64,000 bases of DNA, from contig NC_087157.1 in the NCBI RefSeq assembly GCF_035594125.1, forward strand, positions 2,592,501 to 2,656,500, written 5' to 3'. This stretch comes from Scylla paramamosain (Eukaryota; Arthropoda; Malacostraca; Decapoda; Portunidae). Every line of letters starts with the position of its first letter. The stretch's first letter is position 1. Below the pieces are notes generated by a model that saw nothing but the letters and a program-made list of their open reading frames with translations, made no database searches and had not been told where the DNA came from. The position numbers and the translations under genes are program-made. Below are positions 25,401 through 41,454 of this stretch, piece by piece.

Positions 25401-25634
25401 AACTACAGGAAATCATGTTAATCAGAAAACTGTACGTATGTTCATTAATGTTCTCTTCAAACTGTCTCTACTCTCCTTTAATTAACGGGAGCGTGGGACC
25501 GTTGCTGTAATTCTCAGTCACGGGGCTCCATTCCGCTAGTCTAAAACACCTTGAGGGCCTCGCCATGTAAGCGCGCTACATTATTAATGTGCATTTACTT
25601 TGCTAAAAACTGCCAGGATTTTTAAGCCTGTTAA

Positions 25635-25660
25635 GGTGTGTGTGTGTGTGTATGTGCGTC

Positions 25661-25747
<87 letters not shown>
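25635..25747. repeat. (GT)n and (GA)n
   Basis: Short GT 25635-25650, then GA 25664-25747 (84 bp), then GAGT/GAGA words to 25775. Confidence 0.97.
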
Positions 25748-25752
<5 letters not shown>

Positions 25753-25854
25753 TGAGTGAGAGAGTGAGTGAGTGTGGGGTGTTTGTATTCGCGTGGTGTG
25801 TATGAATATTGTGACTTGCATTCTCTCTTTTTTTTTTTTTTTTTTTTTTTACTT

Positions 25855-25990
25855 TGCAAGGAGGGCAGCGTGGCTCGGCCGTGAGTTCGATCCCTGCACG
25901 CAGCAGTTACTTCGGCCGGAGGGGTGGCGCCCTTTTAATCCCTCCCCATCACCTTTAGTGGCCAACTTGCTTTACCATAACGCTATATGA
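25855..25990 (+). mobile_element. SINE-like remnant with B box
   Basis: GGCAGCGTGGCTCGG is followed almost at once by GAGTTCGATCCCTGC, a near-perfect B box. The anticodon arm that normally lies between A and B boxes is missing, so this would be an internally deleted tRNA head. A body of about 90 nt follows. A T26 tract (25829-25850) precedes it. Confidence 0.45.
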
Positions 25991-26080
25991 CCTTAGCGCA
26001 TAAAAATTTTCCCCACTCTCTTAAAAAATTATAAATAAAAAGTATTTTTTTATTTTATGTCAATAACCTAAGTAACTACA

Positions 26081-26087
26081 TGTGTGT

Positions 26088-26169
<82 letters not shown>
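26081..26169. repeat. (GT)n microsatellite, 89 bp
   Basis: One TA interruption near 26091, otherwise perfect. Confidence 0.97.
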
Positions 26170-26170
<1 letters not shown>

Positions 26171-27037
26171 ACCAATGATAAACACATCGTGTCGTATGTT
26201 GAGCCACTGGCTGTCAAGCCCTGGATCAACCAGTGATGGTGCTGGGGAGGCGGAGGCACTCATCGTCTCCACAAGACAGGAATCGACCATTGCAGAAGAC
26301 GTGTGCTATGAAACAGGAGTCAGTCATTTATAATACCAGACTCAGACGAGGACAACAAACTCACCACGACGCCTTGCTGGATGAACAAATGGCCTGCAGT
26401 GATACCGTTGTCATCGTAAATGAAATGTTAAAGAAGACAGAATATGCTCACAGCAACGTTAACCATAAAACGTGTGTGTAGCATCTCTGCACAAGATCTG
26501 AGTGTGACCTTGAGCGATTTTTGGATAACCTGCAGATACAAGACCACCACCTGCGCGAGCGGCATTTGTATGTGTGCTGATGTACAGCGAGGAGCACTTT
26601 TTGAACACATGGAGGTGCTTGGTCTGGCGGTGTGACGCGCCCTGTGCTGTCTCACAAAGGTGTCTCACTGCCGTGTCTTCATCGTTGGGTCAAGGCCAAG
26701 AGAAGTAGGGTATCCGAGCCACCGACGTTTAAGAAGGCGCCCAACCTTTTCATAGCGATGCAGAAGAATATACAAAAATGTCCAAGAAAATAATTTTATT
26801 GAAGTGGGAATCACACGGTCTGGAAAGAGGAACGAATATGAAAAGACTGCAAGGAGACTCTTCTTCTCTTATGTTATTAGTAAAATGGATACGAGCGTGC
26901 ACTGCAACAGTGTATGAAAATGGAGGACGTATTGCTGAATATGTCCTGATTTGTACCAAATGAAAATAAATTAGTAAATGGCAGTTCTTAAGAAAATTGT
27001 AAGAGGATTTGGTTTACGTTTTATTTATTTTCCGGGT

Positions 27038-27041
<4 letters not shown>
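26170..27041. other. Complex sequence, unassigned
   Basis: Over 800 bp free of arrays with several 60-80 codon frames on both strands (e.g. plus 26444-26635, minus 26428-26655). None has splice support or a recognisable motif. The balanced composition would suit an old transposon. Confidence 0.4.

Positions 27042-27113
<72 letters not shown>
27042..27113. repeat. (GA)n microsatellite, 72 bp
   Basis: Perfect run; inverted CT partner at 27322. Confidence 0.98.
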
Positions 27114-27117
<4 letters not shown>

Positions 27118-27317
27118 TTCCAACAACAAATATTCCTTCCAAGACGAAACAGTTATTTTTTGTTTGATTGTAATTTGACCATTATCTTTACTTTTAATAA
27201 AGTTCAGAAATAGACAGTTTCAAACTAAATTATATCCCAAAAGTTTTTTTATGGTTTTTGTTGAAATTTTTTATTTTTATTTAAGGAACTATTTACGTAT
27301 ATGTGAAAATTCCCTTG

Positions 27318-27420
<103 letters not shown>

Positions 27421-27656
27421 AATCTTTTCGTCACTTATTATTCAGTGTCACTCATTATTCAGTGTATTTTCACGAGTTGAAAGGAGCCTCTGAAATGCTC
27501 TTAAACGTAACTCATAGACACGCTGTGAGAGCCTCTGGTGAGGATGCGAGGCAATGGGGCGGGGAGAAGGGTGGGGAGGCGGTGGGATGAGGAGTGCATG
27601 CTTAGGGGGTCAGGAATAAGGCCGGGAGGTAATGTTACTAAGGACACGGAAGTAAG

Positions 27657-27773
<117 letters not shown>

Positions 27774-28166
27774 GGAAGGTAGTTCGGTGAAATACATAAC
27801 AAGAAAGGTATTGGAAGAGACCGTGTATGTTGAGACAGTAAAGGAGGAAAGTAAAAGGTGACAGTAGACGAGTGATGGGAGAAACACGAGACAATGAGGA
27901 GTTAGTGAGGAAGGCAAGGCTCCAAATCTCGTGAAACAAAGACAAATTATTCATTGTCCCCACTGTTAGGGCACCACGAGGGTTAATACGTTAACCTGAT
28001 TAGCTCATCCCTCAGGAAGACAAACATAACCGCAAGCTTGGTGTAAGGTTGTGGCTCAAGCATGCACTTAGCGGGATTGAGGTTCCGTGCACTTAACCTG
28101 TTTGATGATGGTGGAATTCTTCCTCAGCGTTGTGACCTGCTCTTTATGACTACACCCTGCAGCGTC

Positions 28167-29496
<1,330 letters not shown>

Positions 29497-29579
<83 letters not shown>
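29497..29579. repeat. (GT)n microsatellite, 83 bp
   Basis: Perfect run followed by AAT units (29587-29608). Confidence 0.98.
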
Positions 29580-29581
<2 letters not shown>

Positions 29582-29734
29582 TTGTTATAATAATAATAAT
29601 AATAATAAGGATAATAATAAACTCATTACTAAGGTTGCAGCCGTGAGGCTGAAAATATAAATATTGATATTAAAAACGTACTTAGTGGTTACAGAGGTGT
29701 GATGTTTACAACGAGAAGTGGAAATATTTAAGTG

Positions 29735-29873
<139 letters not shown>

Positions 29874-30584
29874 ACATTATGAACTTGATGGTATGTGGTG
29901 CCACCTAGGCAAAGCTCGGTCCTGCAGGTCAGGGCGATGGCACGGAGAATTAGTGGCATTAAATATTCAGACTCTTTTTCTCCTCGACACTCACGACCAA
30001 TTTCAGGCAGGAAGGGAAGGAGCCTGACAGTCATGGAATTATGCAAAGGCGGAGGAAGGGACCCTAGGAAATAAACTTTGCATACTTAGGGATTGCCCAA
30101 CGTACAAAAAGAAGAAGAAAAAAAAGGAAACTTCTCTTGATTTCTAAAAACAAAGCGAGAGAAAATGAAGTTAGAAGAGATCAGTAAACAATACTGAAGA
30201 TACAAAATAATGCACAGATTGCGACCCAAAGGTGCCACTGTAAAGACCGTACCTTCCACCTACCACCACCACCACGACCACCACCATCACAACAACGACA
30301 ACAACAACAAAGAAAACGAGCTCGACGATGACAATACCACCCGCGGAGGAGGTTTTACGTGTTGAGAAGTATGAAAGGCATCTGGGTGCTCCTCTCCGGC
30401 CATTAGTCACCTCAGCCTAATGTAGTACCGGCGGGCGGGGAAGACAGCGAAGGCAAGGCTTGAAGCAGACGTTACATACGTAGCAATCTTGTGAAATTAA
30501 GAATGGAAAGCTCAAAGATATAAAAAAACAAAAAAGTAGTATTATGGTTTTGTGGTCATTTCCCTTATTTTTTTTACACTGGTT

Positions 30585-30585
<1 letters not shown>
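29874..30585. other. Complex sequence with a short CAC cluster
   Basis: (ACC)/(ACA) words 30262-30310; otherwise nothing assignable. Confidence 0.45.

Positions 30586-30667
<82 letters not shown>
30586..30667. repeat. (GA)n microsatellite, 82 bp
   Basis: Perfect run. Confidence 0.98.
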
Positions 30668-30669
<2 letters not shown>

Positions 30670-31027
30670 CTTTTCCATTACTTTTCTTGTAGTAGTGTTA
30701 GAATCTGGTATTAGGGCCAAACAGGACGTTATAAAAAATGTAGCTCTGTTTTCCTTTTTTTCCCTTACTTTACCGTCCTTGAGAAAAAAAAAATCTCTTA
30801 AAACAAGTAATCCTTTTCATTTAAGTGGCTGGAACCTTTGGATGGTTTAGCTTCTCTTGACTGATGAAACTAAACGAATTAGGAAGAAGTTAAAAGAAAA
30901 AAAAATGTGATAATGTTTACTATACAATGAGTTGCTTGGCTGGATTAGCGCATGAAGTAATGCGTGTGCGTGTTTTATGGCCACACCCGAGGCTCAGACT
31001 GTGTGTGTGTGTGTGTGTGGCCCTCCT

Positions 31028-31201
<174 letters not shown>

Positions 31202-31202
31202 G

Positions 31203-31446
31203 CGTCAGTGCCACACAGGGCATTAGTGGTGCTCTCAGTAATCGATCGCCTAACACAGTCGTCACCCAACACAAGAGACCGTCCCTTCCAGTACCTGCCC
31301 TGCTACGTCACCTCCACCTTTGTTATTATGGAGGCAACGTGACCCACTTGGCAAAGCTACGATACCAAATGTTCGCGTTTATTTCGGATGTTGTTAGTGT
31401 TCTTGAAATGTCTTCTTATTTTCCTGTGTTAGAGATTTATTGCTAG
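31203..31446 (+). CDS. Possible terminal exon behind a CT array
   Basis: Immediately after CTCTAG a frame stays open for about 80 non-repetitive codons to TAG: SVSATQGISGALSNRSPNTV, then ...KRPSLPVPALLRHLHLCYYG and a final ..FPVLEIYC. No start or upstream exon is visible and no family is recognised. An 80-codon open frame is less likely by chance than the shorter candidates here, but still not decisive. Confidence 0.25.
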
Positions 31447-31503
31447 TCTTTTGTTGAGTGAAATTGTCCATCCTTCAATTCATGTCTTTCTTATACATTT
31501 CAG

Positions 31504-31540
31504 TTCCTCAGTGCGTATTGCGAGGAGACACCACGTTAAG
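31504..31540 (+). CDS. Possible 37-nt micro-exon
   Basis: TTATACATTTCAG precedes it and AAG|GTAATC follows. One frame is open (SSVRIARRHHVK). Too short to judge from sequence alone. Confidence 0.15.
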
Positions 31541-31549
31541 GTAATCCCT

Positions 31550-31551
<2 letters not shown>

Positions 31552-31626
<75 letters not shown>

Positions 31627-31746
31627 TCAAGTAATATTCTCAAATCCTTTGTAAGTCGCTTTTTTCAGAGATTTTCTTTGCTAACTCCTTTCTTTTTTTC
31701 TTTTTCGTTCACTATATTTGTTTCTGTGTCTTTTTTCTGGCTTCAC

Positions 31747-31825
<79 letters not shown>
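31552..31825. repeat. Two (CT)n arrays
   Basis: CT 31552-31623 (72 bp) and 31750-31825 (76 bp), separated by 126 bp of T-rich sequence. Confidence 0.98.
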
Positions 31826-31829
<4 letters not shown>

Positions 31830-32119
31830 CCCCTACATACAAACAAGGATAATAATTATTTCTGCCTCTAATTGGTTAATAACTCTCTCTGATGGATGGT
31901 TTGGTTCAGCAAGTTGCAAAACGGTGTCATACTTACAATAATTTTCATCCTGGATCAACGTTACTCATATCGTTTTGTTCATCATATCTTCAAGTAGAAT
32001 TATTACAGTATTATTGTAACAACAACAACAGCTGTTTTCTGTAAGAGGAGGTATGGCCAAGGGCAACAAAACAAGCTAAATATAAACACAGAAATAAGTC
32101 TCACTACAGGTGCTAGGCC

Positions 32120-32437
32120 TTGAACTAAGAGCACAGTTAAAAGAAATATCCATTGTCATGAAACGTATCTTGAAACCTCCCTCTCGAAAAGTCCAGGTCA
32201 TGGGTTGGAGGAAGTACAGAAGCATGGAGGCAGTTCCAGAGTTTACCAGAGAAAGGGATGAAAGATTGAGAATGTTGGATGGTACTTGCATTAATACTTG
32301 CAAAATAAGGATGAGAGAAAGTAGAAAGTCATGTGCAGCGAGGCCGCGGGAGAAGGGGAGGCATGTAGTTAGCAACGTCAGTAGAGCAGTTAAGGTGAAG
32401 ATAGTGGTAGAAAACAGCAAGAGATGCAACACTGCCA

Positions 32438-32505
<68 letters not shown>

Positions 32506-32919
32506 CTGATGATACTTAGTTATCGGAGAAGAATTGATAAGACGAAATGCTTTTGATTCCATCCTGTATAAGAAAGTGGTTTGAGTGGAACCCCTCTTAT
32601 ATGTGAAGGGTACTCCATGCACGAGCGATAAGGCACAGAATTAACTGCGAGGGGGGAGGTAAGAAAGATTGGTGGAGACTGCTCAGAACCCCGAACGTCG
32701 TAGAAGCTCTTTCAATTTCCGGTTTAGATTGTTAGTAAAGGACAGATCGAGGTTGTTCTAAGTGGAGGAGGCGAAGAGCTTTATTGAAGAAGGGGGGATA
32801 ATTATGTGGAAGGTTTTGTTGATTCTACAGGTGATGGAATTGGGTTATTGAAGTATCGAGCAATACTAAACTTGTTCTGACTCGATGTGAAATTTTAGAG
32901 GTCAGAAGTCAGGCGGTAA

Positions 32920-32921
<2 letters not shown>
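32120..32921 (-). mobile_element. LINE RT C-terminal half, copy 2, with internal GA array
   Basis: The longest transposon remnant. The minus strand reads GSTQTTFLYRMESKAFRLIN, matching the YRGLIRP..EY..HVWGGST...L..RV..KAFRLIN region of a non-LTR RT protein. Downstream come C..DLANYMPPLLPRPRCT and a LWN-like end in shifted frames. The plus strand aligns with 23005-23332 over the shared part. A 64-bp GA array (32441-32504) sits inside the coding part. The right edge at 32921 meets a GT array, so the 5' portion is lost. Dead copy: stops and frameshifts throughout. Confidence 0.82.
32441..32504. repeat. (GA)n array nested inside the LINE
   Basis: At the homologous position of copy 1 (about 23281-23292) the sequence is only GGGAGAGAGG, so this array expanded from a short seed after the copies diverged. 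Confidence 0.9.
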
Positions 32922-32967
<46 letters not shown>

Positions 32968-33194
32968 GAAATTAATGTTGGGATGTATATTTATCCATAT
33001 CGAATGAAAAAAAAATGTTACATACAGAAAAAAAGAAGCGGAAGCCAATCAGAGTTTGTTCCTCCCCTTCCCCCTCAGTAAAAACTATTCTTTACAACAA
33101 TTTGTCTAGTTTCTCTTAATAATATATGCAAATAGCAGAGTTACACAAGCACCATGAGGCTGAACACCATTTTGTGATTCACGAAGGGTTTGTT

Positions 33195-33265
<71 letters not shown>
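32922..33265. repeat. Two (GT)n arrays
   Basis: GT 32922-32965 (44 bp) at the broken edge of the LINE, and GT 33199-33265 (67 bp) followed by GTGC. Confidence 0.97.
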
Positions 33266-33269
<4 letters not shown>

Positions 33270-33282
33270 CGTTCATGTTGCT

Positions 33283-33307
33283 ATTTTTGTTGTTGTTGTT
33301 ATTGTTA

Positions 33308-33370
<63 letters not shown>

Positions 33371-33540
33371 CAGCAGCAACAACAGCAGCAACAGTAATAG
33401 CAGTATTAATACTTGCGATGGTACCAACAGCAGGAGAAAGAGTAGCAGGTAGTAGTAGTAGTAGTAGTAATAGTAGTAGTAGTAGTAGAGCAGTAGTAGC
33501 AGTAATAGCAGTAGTAGCAGTGGTAGCAGTAATAATAGCA
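33283..33540. repeat. Trinucleotide mosaic TTG-TTA-CAG/CAA-AGT
   Basis: TTG units, ATT 33310-33370, CAGCAACAA words, then AGT/AGC to 33540. The same succession ATT then AGT recurs at 43238-43620. Confidence 0.93.
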
Positions 33541-33649
33541 GTGCAAGTATTTTAAAGATACAAAGTACTTCTTAATTATATGAGGATTAATAATTACATT
33601 ATGGATATTACACTTCTTTTTTTTTCGTGACATTCTATTTTTTTTTTAT

Positions 33650-33840
33650 TGAGTCAGTTGGTCAGCTAGTTAGTTAGTCAGTCACTTAGCTAGTTAGTGA
33701 GTTGGTTAGTTAGCTTGTTAGATAGCAGTTTAGTTATTTGTTATTTACTTATTTGTTAGTAAGTTAATTAGTCGATTAGTTAGTTAGTTAGCTTTTAGGT
33801 TACTTAATTAGATGGTTAATTACTTTATTAGTTAGTTGAA
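33650..33840. repeat. Imperfect (TTAG)n, about 190 bp
   Basis: TTAG/GTTAGT words with scattered substitutions (TTGG, TCAG, TTAA). Much older-looking than the perfect arrays. Confidence 0.85.
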
Positions 33841-34261
<421 letters not shown>

Positions 34262-34345
34262 AAAATGTTTCTAATGTACTAACAATTTTTAGGAAGCGGT
34301 GCCGAGTAACTAGTTGTTCTGTAAGAAACGTCCAATTAGTCACTA

Positions 34346-34404
34346 CATGTATGTATGTATGTACGTATGTATGTATGTATGTATGTATGTATGTATGTAT
34401 GTAC
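34346..34404. repeat. (ATGT)n tetranucleotide
   Basis: About 14 units with two ACGT variants. Confidence 0.96.
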
Positions 34405-34852
34405 GTGTATATGTAGATTTAATTCCGACACTGAATTTAACTATTATTCCTTTTGTCTGTTTTTTCATGATGAGGATTAAGTGCAGAATTTAGTGAATAA
34501 TACCACGCATATCATCAAATCGCGCTTATCGTGAATTTGTTCTCACTATTTTTTTTTTATCATCTTATTCCTTGCGTCCATTTGTCCTGTCGTGTTCCTT
34601 TTTATCTTCCCCCTTGTTATTCGTCTTGGTCTCTTCCTCTTCTTGGCTTATTATCTTGCGTCCTTATTCTCGTTCGCTTCCTCCTCTGCATTGTCTTTGC
34701 TCTCTTAGTCTGCTTAGTCCCGTTGTTATCCTTCTTGGTATCTTCCACTTCTTAGCTTATTGCCCTTCGTCCTTATTCTGGTTCGCGTTCTCCTATACAT
34801 TGTCTTTGTCTTCTTCTTAGTCGTCTTTGTTCTCCTCCTCCTTCTCCTCCTT

Positions 34853-34853
<1 letters not shown>

Positions 34854-34891
<38 letters not shown>

Positions 34892-34925
34892 TTCATCATC
34901 ATCATCATCATCATCATCATCTTCA
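34854..34925. repeat. (ATC)n microsatellite
   Basis: Two TTC interruptions, otherwise perfect CAT units. Confidence 0.96.
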
Positions 34926-35062
34926 TCCGCTTGATTTACGGCTTGTTCTTGTTGCCTGCGCCATCCATATTTTCTCTGTTTTTCTCCGCCTCCTCCGCTT
35001 CCCTTCCCTCCCTCATCCTTCACTACCCTCTCATTATCGTCCTCCTTTTAAGCTGGTAATCT

Positions 35063-35063
<1 letters not shown>

Positions 35064-35093
<30 letters not shown>

Positions 35094-35117
35094 TCTATTT
35101 TTTTTTTTTTTTTTTTT
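35064..35117. repeat. (TTTA)n then poly(T)
   Basis: TTTA units to about 35094, then a T tract to 35117. Confidence 0.94.
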
Positions 35118-37044
<1,927 letters not shown>

Positions 37045-37080
37045 AACAAAAATTATGCGCATGCGCAGTTATGTGTGCTC

Positions 37081-37084
<4 letters not shown>

Positions 37085-37165
<81 letters not shown>
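37085..37165. repeat. (GT)n microsatellite, 81 bp
   Basis: Perfect run. Confidence 0.98.
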
Positions 37166-37166
<1 letters not shown>

Positions 37167-37511
37167 ATAATACGCTTGCGTTGGTGACCATCGTGACGTC
37201 AGGTATTTTCTAGATCAAGGTCACATCATAAAGAATCACAAACGTAGAGTGAATAGCACGTAGGGGCTTACAAGGGTGTTAATGATCAGGTGCACTATAT
37301 AAACCAAATTAAGATACATGGATATTAAAAATAAAGTCTCTTCGGCGTCATTGTTAGCAGAATAAGCGAGAGCAGAAAGGGCTTTCCTTCGTTTGATTTA
37401 TGACGGTACGTTTGAATAAGACTTTTCTGCCCACACTGCGTCTCACCCCCTTGCCCAGAGGCACACCCAGTCCTGGAATTAAAACACCCCTTGTGTTCTC
37501 TAACTGCAGGC

Positions 37512-37907
37512 ATGTCCCGAGGCGCCGCTAGGGACACTCCACCTGCTGGATTAGTCGTGTCTGAGTTGCTTTGTCTTTTTCTTCCACTCCTCTCCTCATC
37601 TCGCAGCTCCGGGCGAGAGCATAGCGGAAGGAGAGCACGTTTTGCTCACCTTCACCCAATTTTTCACCCTGCCATGTCCTGCTGCCTCCCTGTACTGCTT
37701 AACGACCCATGCTGCTCACTTATCATTACTTTCCCTGTCACCCGCGCCATTTGTCCCCCTCATATTCTTGCTTTCCCTGCCAGCTGTGTCCGTTCTGTTC
37801 CTCATCTAGCTTTTCCTGTCATCTGCATTAGTTTTGTCCGTTTCGTTGGTTGCCATGTTACTCGCGCCAGTTCCCTCCACGTCTTCCCTATCCCTCTTAG
37901 TCTGTGA
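37512..37907 (+). CDS. 131-codon unassigned frame behind an acceptor
   Basis: TTGTGTTCTCTAACTGCAG (ending 37509) precedes an ATG frame starting MSRGAARDTPPAGLVVSELL, with a hydrophobic stretch, then Cys-rich and Phe-Pro-rich text to TGA at 37905-37907. The second half is made of three imperfect 39-42-bp DNA repeats. One of the longest frames not made of a microsatellite, but composition is pyrimidine-biased and no family is recognised. Confidence 0.2.
   Translation: MSRGAARDTPPAGLVVSELLCLFLPLLSSSRSSGREHSGRRARFAHLHPIFHPAMSCCLPVLLNDPCCSLIITFPVTRAICPPHILAFPASCVRSVPHLAFPVICISFVRFVGCHVTRASSLHVFPIPLSL
37730..37849 (+). repeat. Imperfect 39-42-bp minisatellite, three units
   Basis: Units start at 37730, 37772 and 37811, each with TTTYCCTGYCA; they translate to FPVTRAICPPHILA, FPASCVRSVPHLA and FPVICISFVRFVG. 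Confidence 0.55.
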
Positions 37908-38505
<598 letters not shown>

Positions 38506-38825
38506 CATCATCATCGTCATGTTTAAGATCAGTCTTACTTCTTTTCTCTCTGAATATTAGGTCACATCCCGGAAATGTGAAGGATTCCGATTAGATAGAA
38601 AAGAGGTGTAGCAAAAGTTCAGGCAAGCTAAGGGGACGTCTGTAGAGATCTGAGGTGAAGAGCTTTACCAGAGGGGAGTGATGGCCAGGGCAGGGGAGAG
38701 TGCAGGTGCTCAGCGATGGGAAGGGAGGAAGCGAGAAAAGAAAGGGGCGCGTCACGGAAAATATTAGTGTAGTAGCGGTGGCTGGTGTTTTAAAGCACGC
38801 CTGTTTTGTTTGCTGCCACTCGTAT

Positions 38826-38829
<4 letters not shown>

Positions 38830-38911
<82 letters not shown>
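38830..38911. repeat. (GA)n microsatellite, 82 bp
   Basis: Perfect run. Confidence 0.98.
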
Positions 38912-39540
<629 letters not shown>

Positions 39541-39867
39541 TATCATCATCATTACTACCGATAGTATCTTGAGAGAGATAATAAAGGTAGTGTATTGTTT
39601 TCCTTCTACCAACAGGAACCCTTCACGGTAAAAAGTGTGTATATTCATTTGTTGGTGTTAACAGTAGCCTTGGAGTCCCAAAGGTTTGAAAAAGTTGTTC
39701 AGTCGCAGCCTCTCTCTCACTACGAGAAGTGGTTATTAGTTTTCAATTGTTTTTAGTGTGTGAAGATGAGAGTCCCGTATATCCCGACACGTATGTAACA
39801 AAGAATAAACACAATAGAATGCCTCCACTGTGCCTATACACTTCCCTCTCAAATACGGATAGAAAAA

Positions 39868-39869
<2 letters not shown>

Positions 39870-39964
<95 letters not shown>
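39870..39964. repeat. (GA)n microsatellite, 95 bp
   Basis: Perfect run. Confidence 0.98.
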
Positions 39965-39965
<1 letters not shown>

Positions 39966-40204
39966 ACCTTCAGTGGTAACTTGGCAGGTACATTTAGAGC
40001 CAAGCAAAGCCACCCTATTGACAAGGCGTGGGCAGATGGGTGAGTTCAGCGTGAGTGGTTGTAGGATGAACACACTCAAAACATTTCGAAATATTCACTC
40101 GGTAACAATCAGCATAAAAATGCATTTGACGCGCACTTAGCCGGGAAATCATCGTGTATTGGCTTGTTCTCGCAGCGCCCCCCCACACACACCCACCCAC
40201 ACCC

Positions 40205-40213
<9 letters not shown>

Positions 40214-40299
<86 letters not shown>
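40214..40299. repeat. (CA)n microsatellite, 86 bp
   Basis: Preceded by CCCAC variants (40183-40213). Confidence 0.97.
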
Positions 40300-40300
<1 letters not shown>

Positions 40301-40527
40301 TCTATTTATCACTAAAAGAAAAATGAGAGCATGTAAGTAAATGAAACGTGGATTTAAAATACCGTAGACTTTTCATTATTTTTTTCCGTTTGTGTTCCCT
40401 ACTATTATTACTGCCATTATTTCTTTAACTTTTGTCACTATCATTACCACAACGTCAAAACCCTAACGCAGAACCTGCCTCTAGGCGCTGCTGATGATGC
40501 ACAGGTGAGGAGGCAACAGGTACTCAC

Positions 40528-40581
40528 CAGGCAGACGCAGGTGGCGAAGTGGGCTGGGGCGAGCATGGCGAGGCGTTGCTC
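40528..40581 (-). CDS. Start-codon exon candidate with hydrophobic N-terminus
   Basis: On the minus strand, TTTTGCTCTTGGTTTCAG is followed by a 54-nt exon and the near-perfect donor CTG|GTGAGTACC. The exon has 15 nt of 5' leader, then ATG (40566-40564) in good context (CTCGCCATGC) and 13 codons, MLAPAHFATCVCL, ending exactly at the splice site. The small hydrophobic/Cys stretch suits the first part of a signal peptide; many arthropod secreted-protein genes split the signal peptide with an intron this way. The following exon should lie leftward (below 40520) but is not evident before 38 kb. Product unknown. Confidence 0.5.
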
Positions 40582-40669
40582 CTGAAACCAAGAGCAAAAA
40601 GGTGTGTGATTAGATGCACGCGTCAGGAGACTGAGAAGCCTTCCTTTATTTGATTATTTATTAAAGTAT

Positions 40670-40746
40670 TTTATTATTATTATTATTATTATCATTATTA
40701 TTGTTGTTGTTGTTGTTGATGATGTTGTTACTACTTATCTATTCAT

Positions 40747-40782
<36 letters not shown>
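40670..40782. repeat. (ATT)n, (TTG)n and (GT)n
   Basis: ATT 40672-40702, TTG 40702-40718, GT 40752-40783. Confidence 0.93.
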
Positions 40783-40785
<3 letters not shown>

Positions 40786-41053
40786 ACATACAGGATTTTG
40801 TAACAGATTAGTAATGCTTACTTTAAATTTAAATATCCTTAATTAATATAACATTTTTCTTTTCATCACAAACGGAGATTAAATTTTATGAAACCGGTGC
40901 AGGTGAGCCAATGACATAGAAAGGCTAAGTATGTCAGACCGAAGTTAATTAGTGCCCATATGTGTATATCCTTGATTTTTCACTGCACAAGACACTATAT
41001 TATTCTTTCTTTCTATGGTACACTGGACAACATCAAAGCAGATCATCAAAGGT

Positions 41054-41160
<107 letters not shown>

Positions 41161-41293
41161 AAATTGAAACACTTAGGAGAACATTACGCAACATTTGGTC
41201 AGCAACAACCAACATTTTCCAAGGTGTATTTGATGCGAAGAGCACTTTACCAGGAAATCTGTGCATTTTGTCTCCAAGCGCACGCACGCACGC

Positions 41294-41295
<2 letters not shown>

Positions 41296-41384
<89 letters not shown>

Positions 41385-41390
41385 CACACA
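41296..41390. repeat. (CA)n microsatellite, 95 bp
   Basis: One G interruption near 41378; CACG words on the left edge (41281-41292). Confidence 0.98.
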
Positions 41391-41454
41391 GGATGCCTAC
41401 AGTGTCAGAAGAGAGGTGTTCTGTATGTACCCTTTCCATATCGCTGCTGCTGTC

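Noticed and set aside
26428..26655. Overlapping frames on both strands in complex sequence
   Set aside because: Both strands open for similar lengths, no splice support, no motif.
40846..40902. Possible micro-exon before CAG|GTGAGC
   Set aside because: Donor is good, but the only upstream AG is a poor acceptor and the implied exon is under 30 nt.
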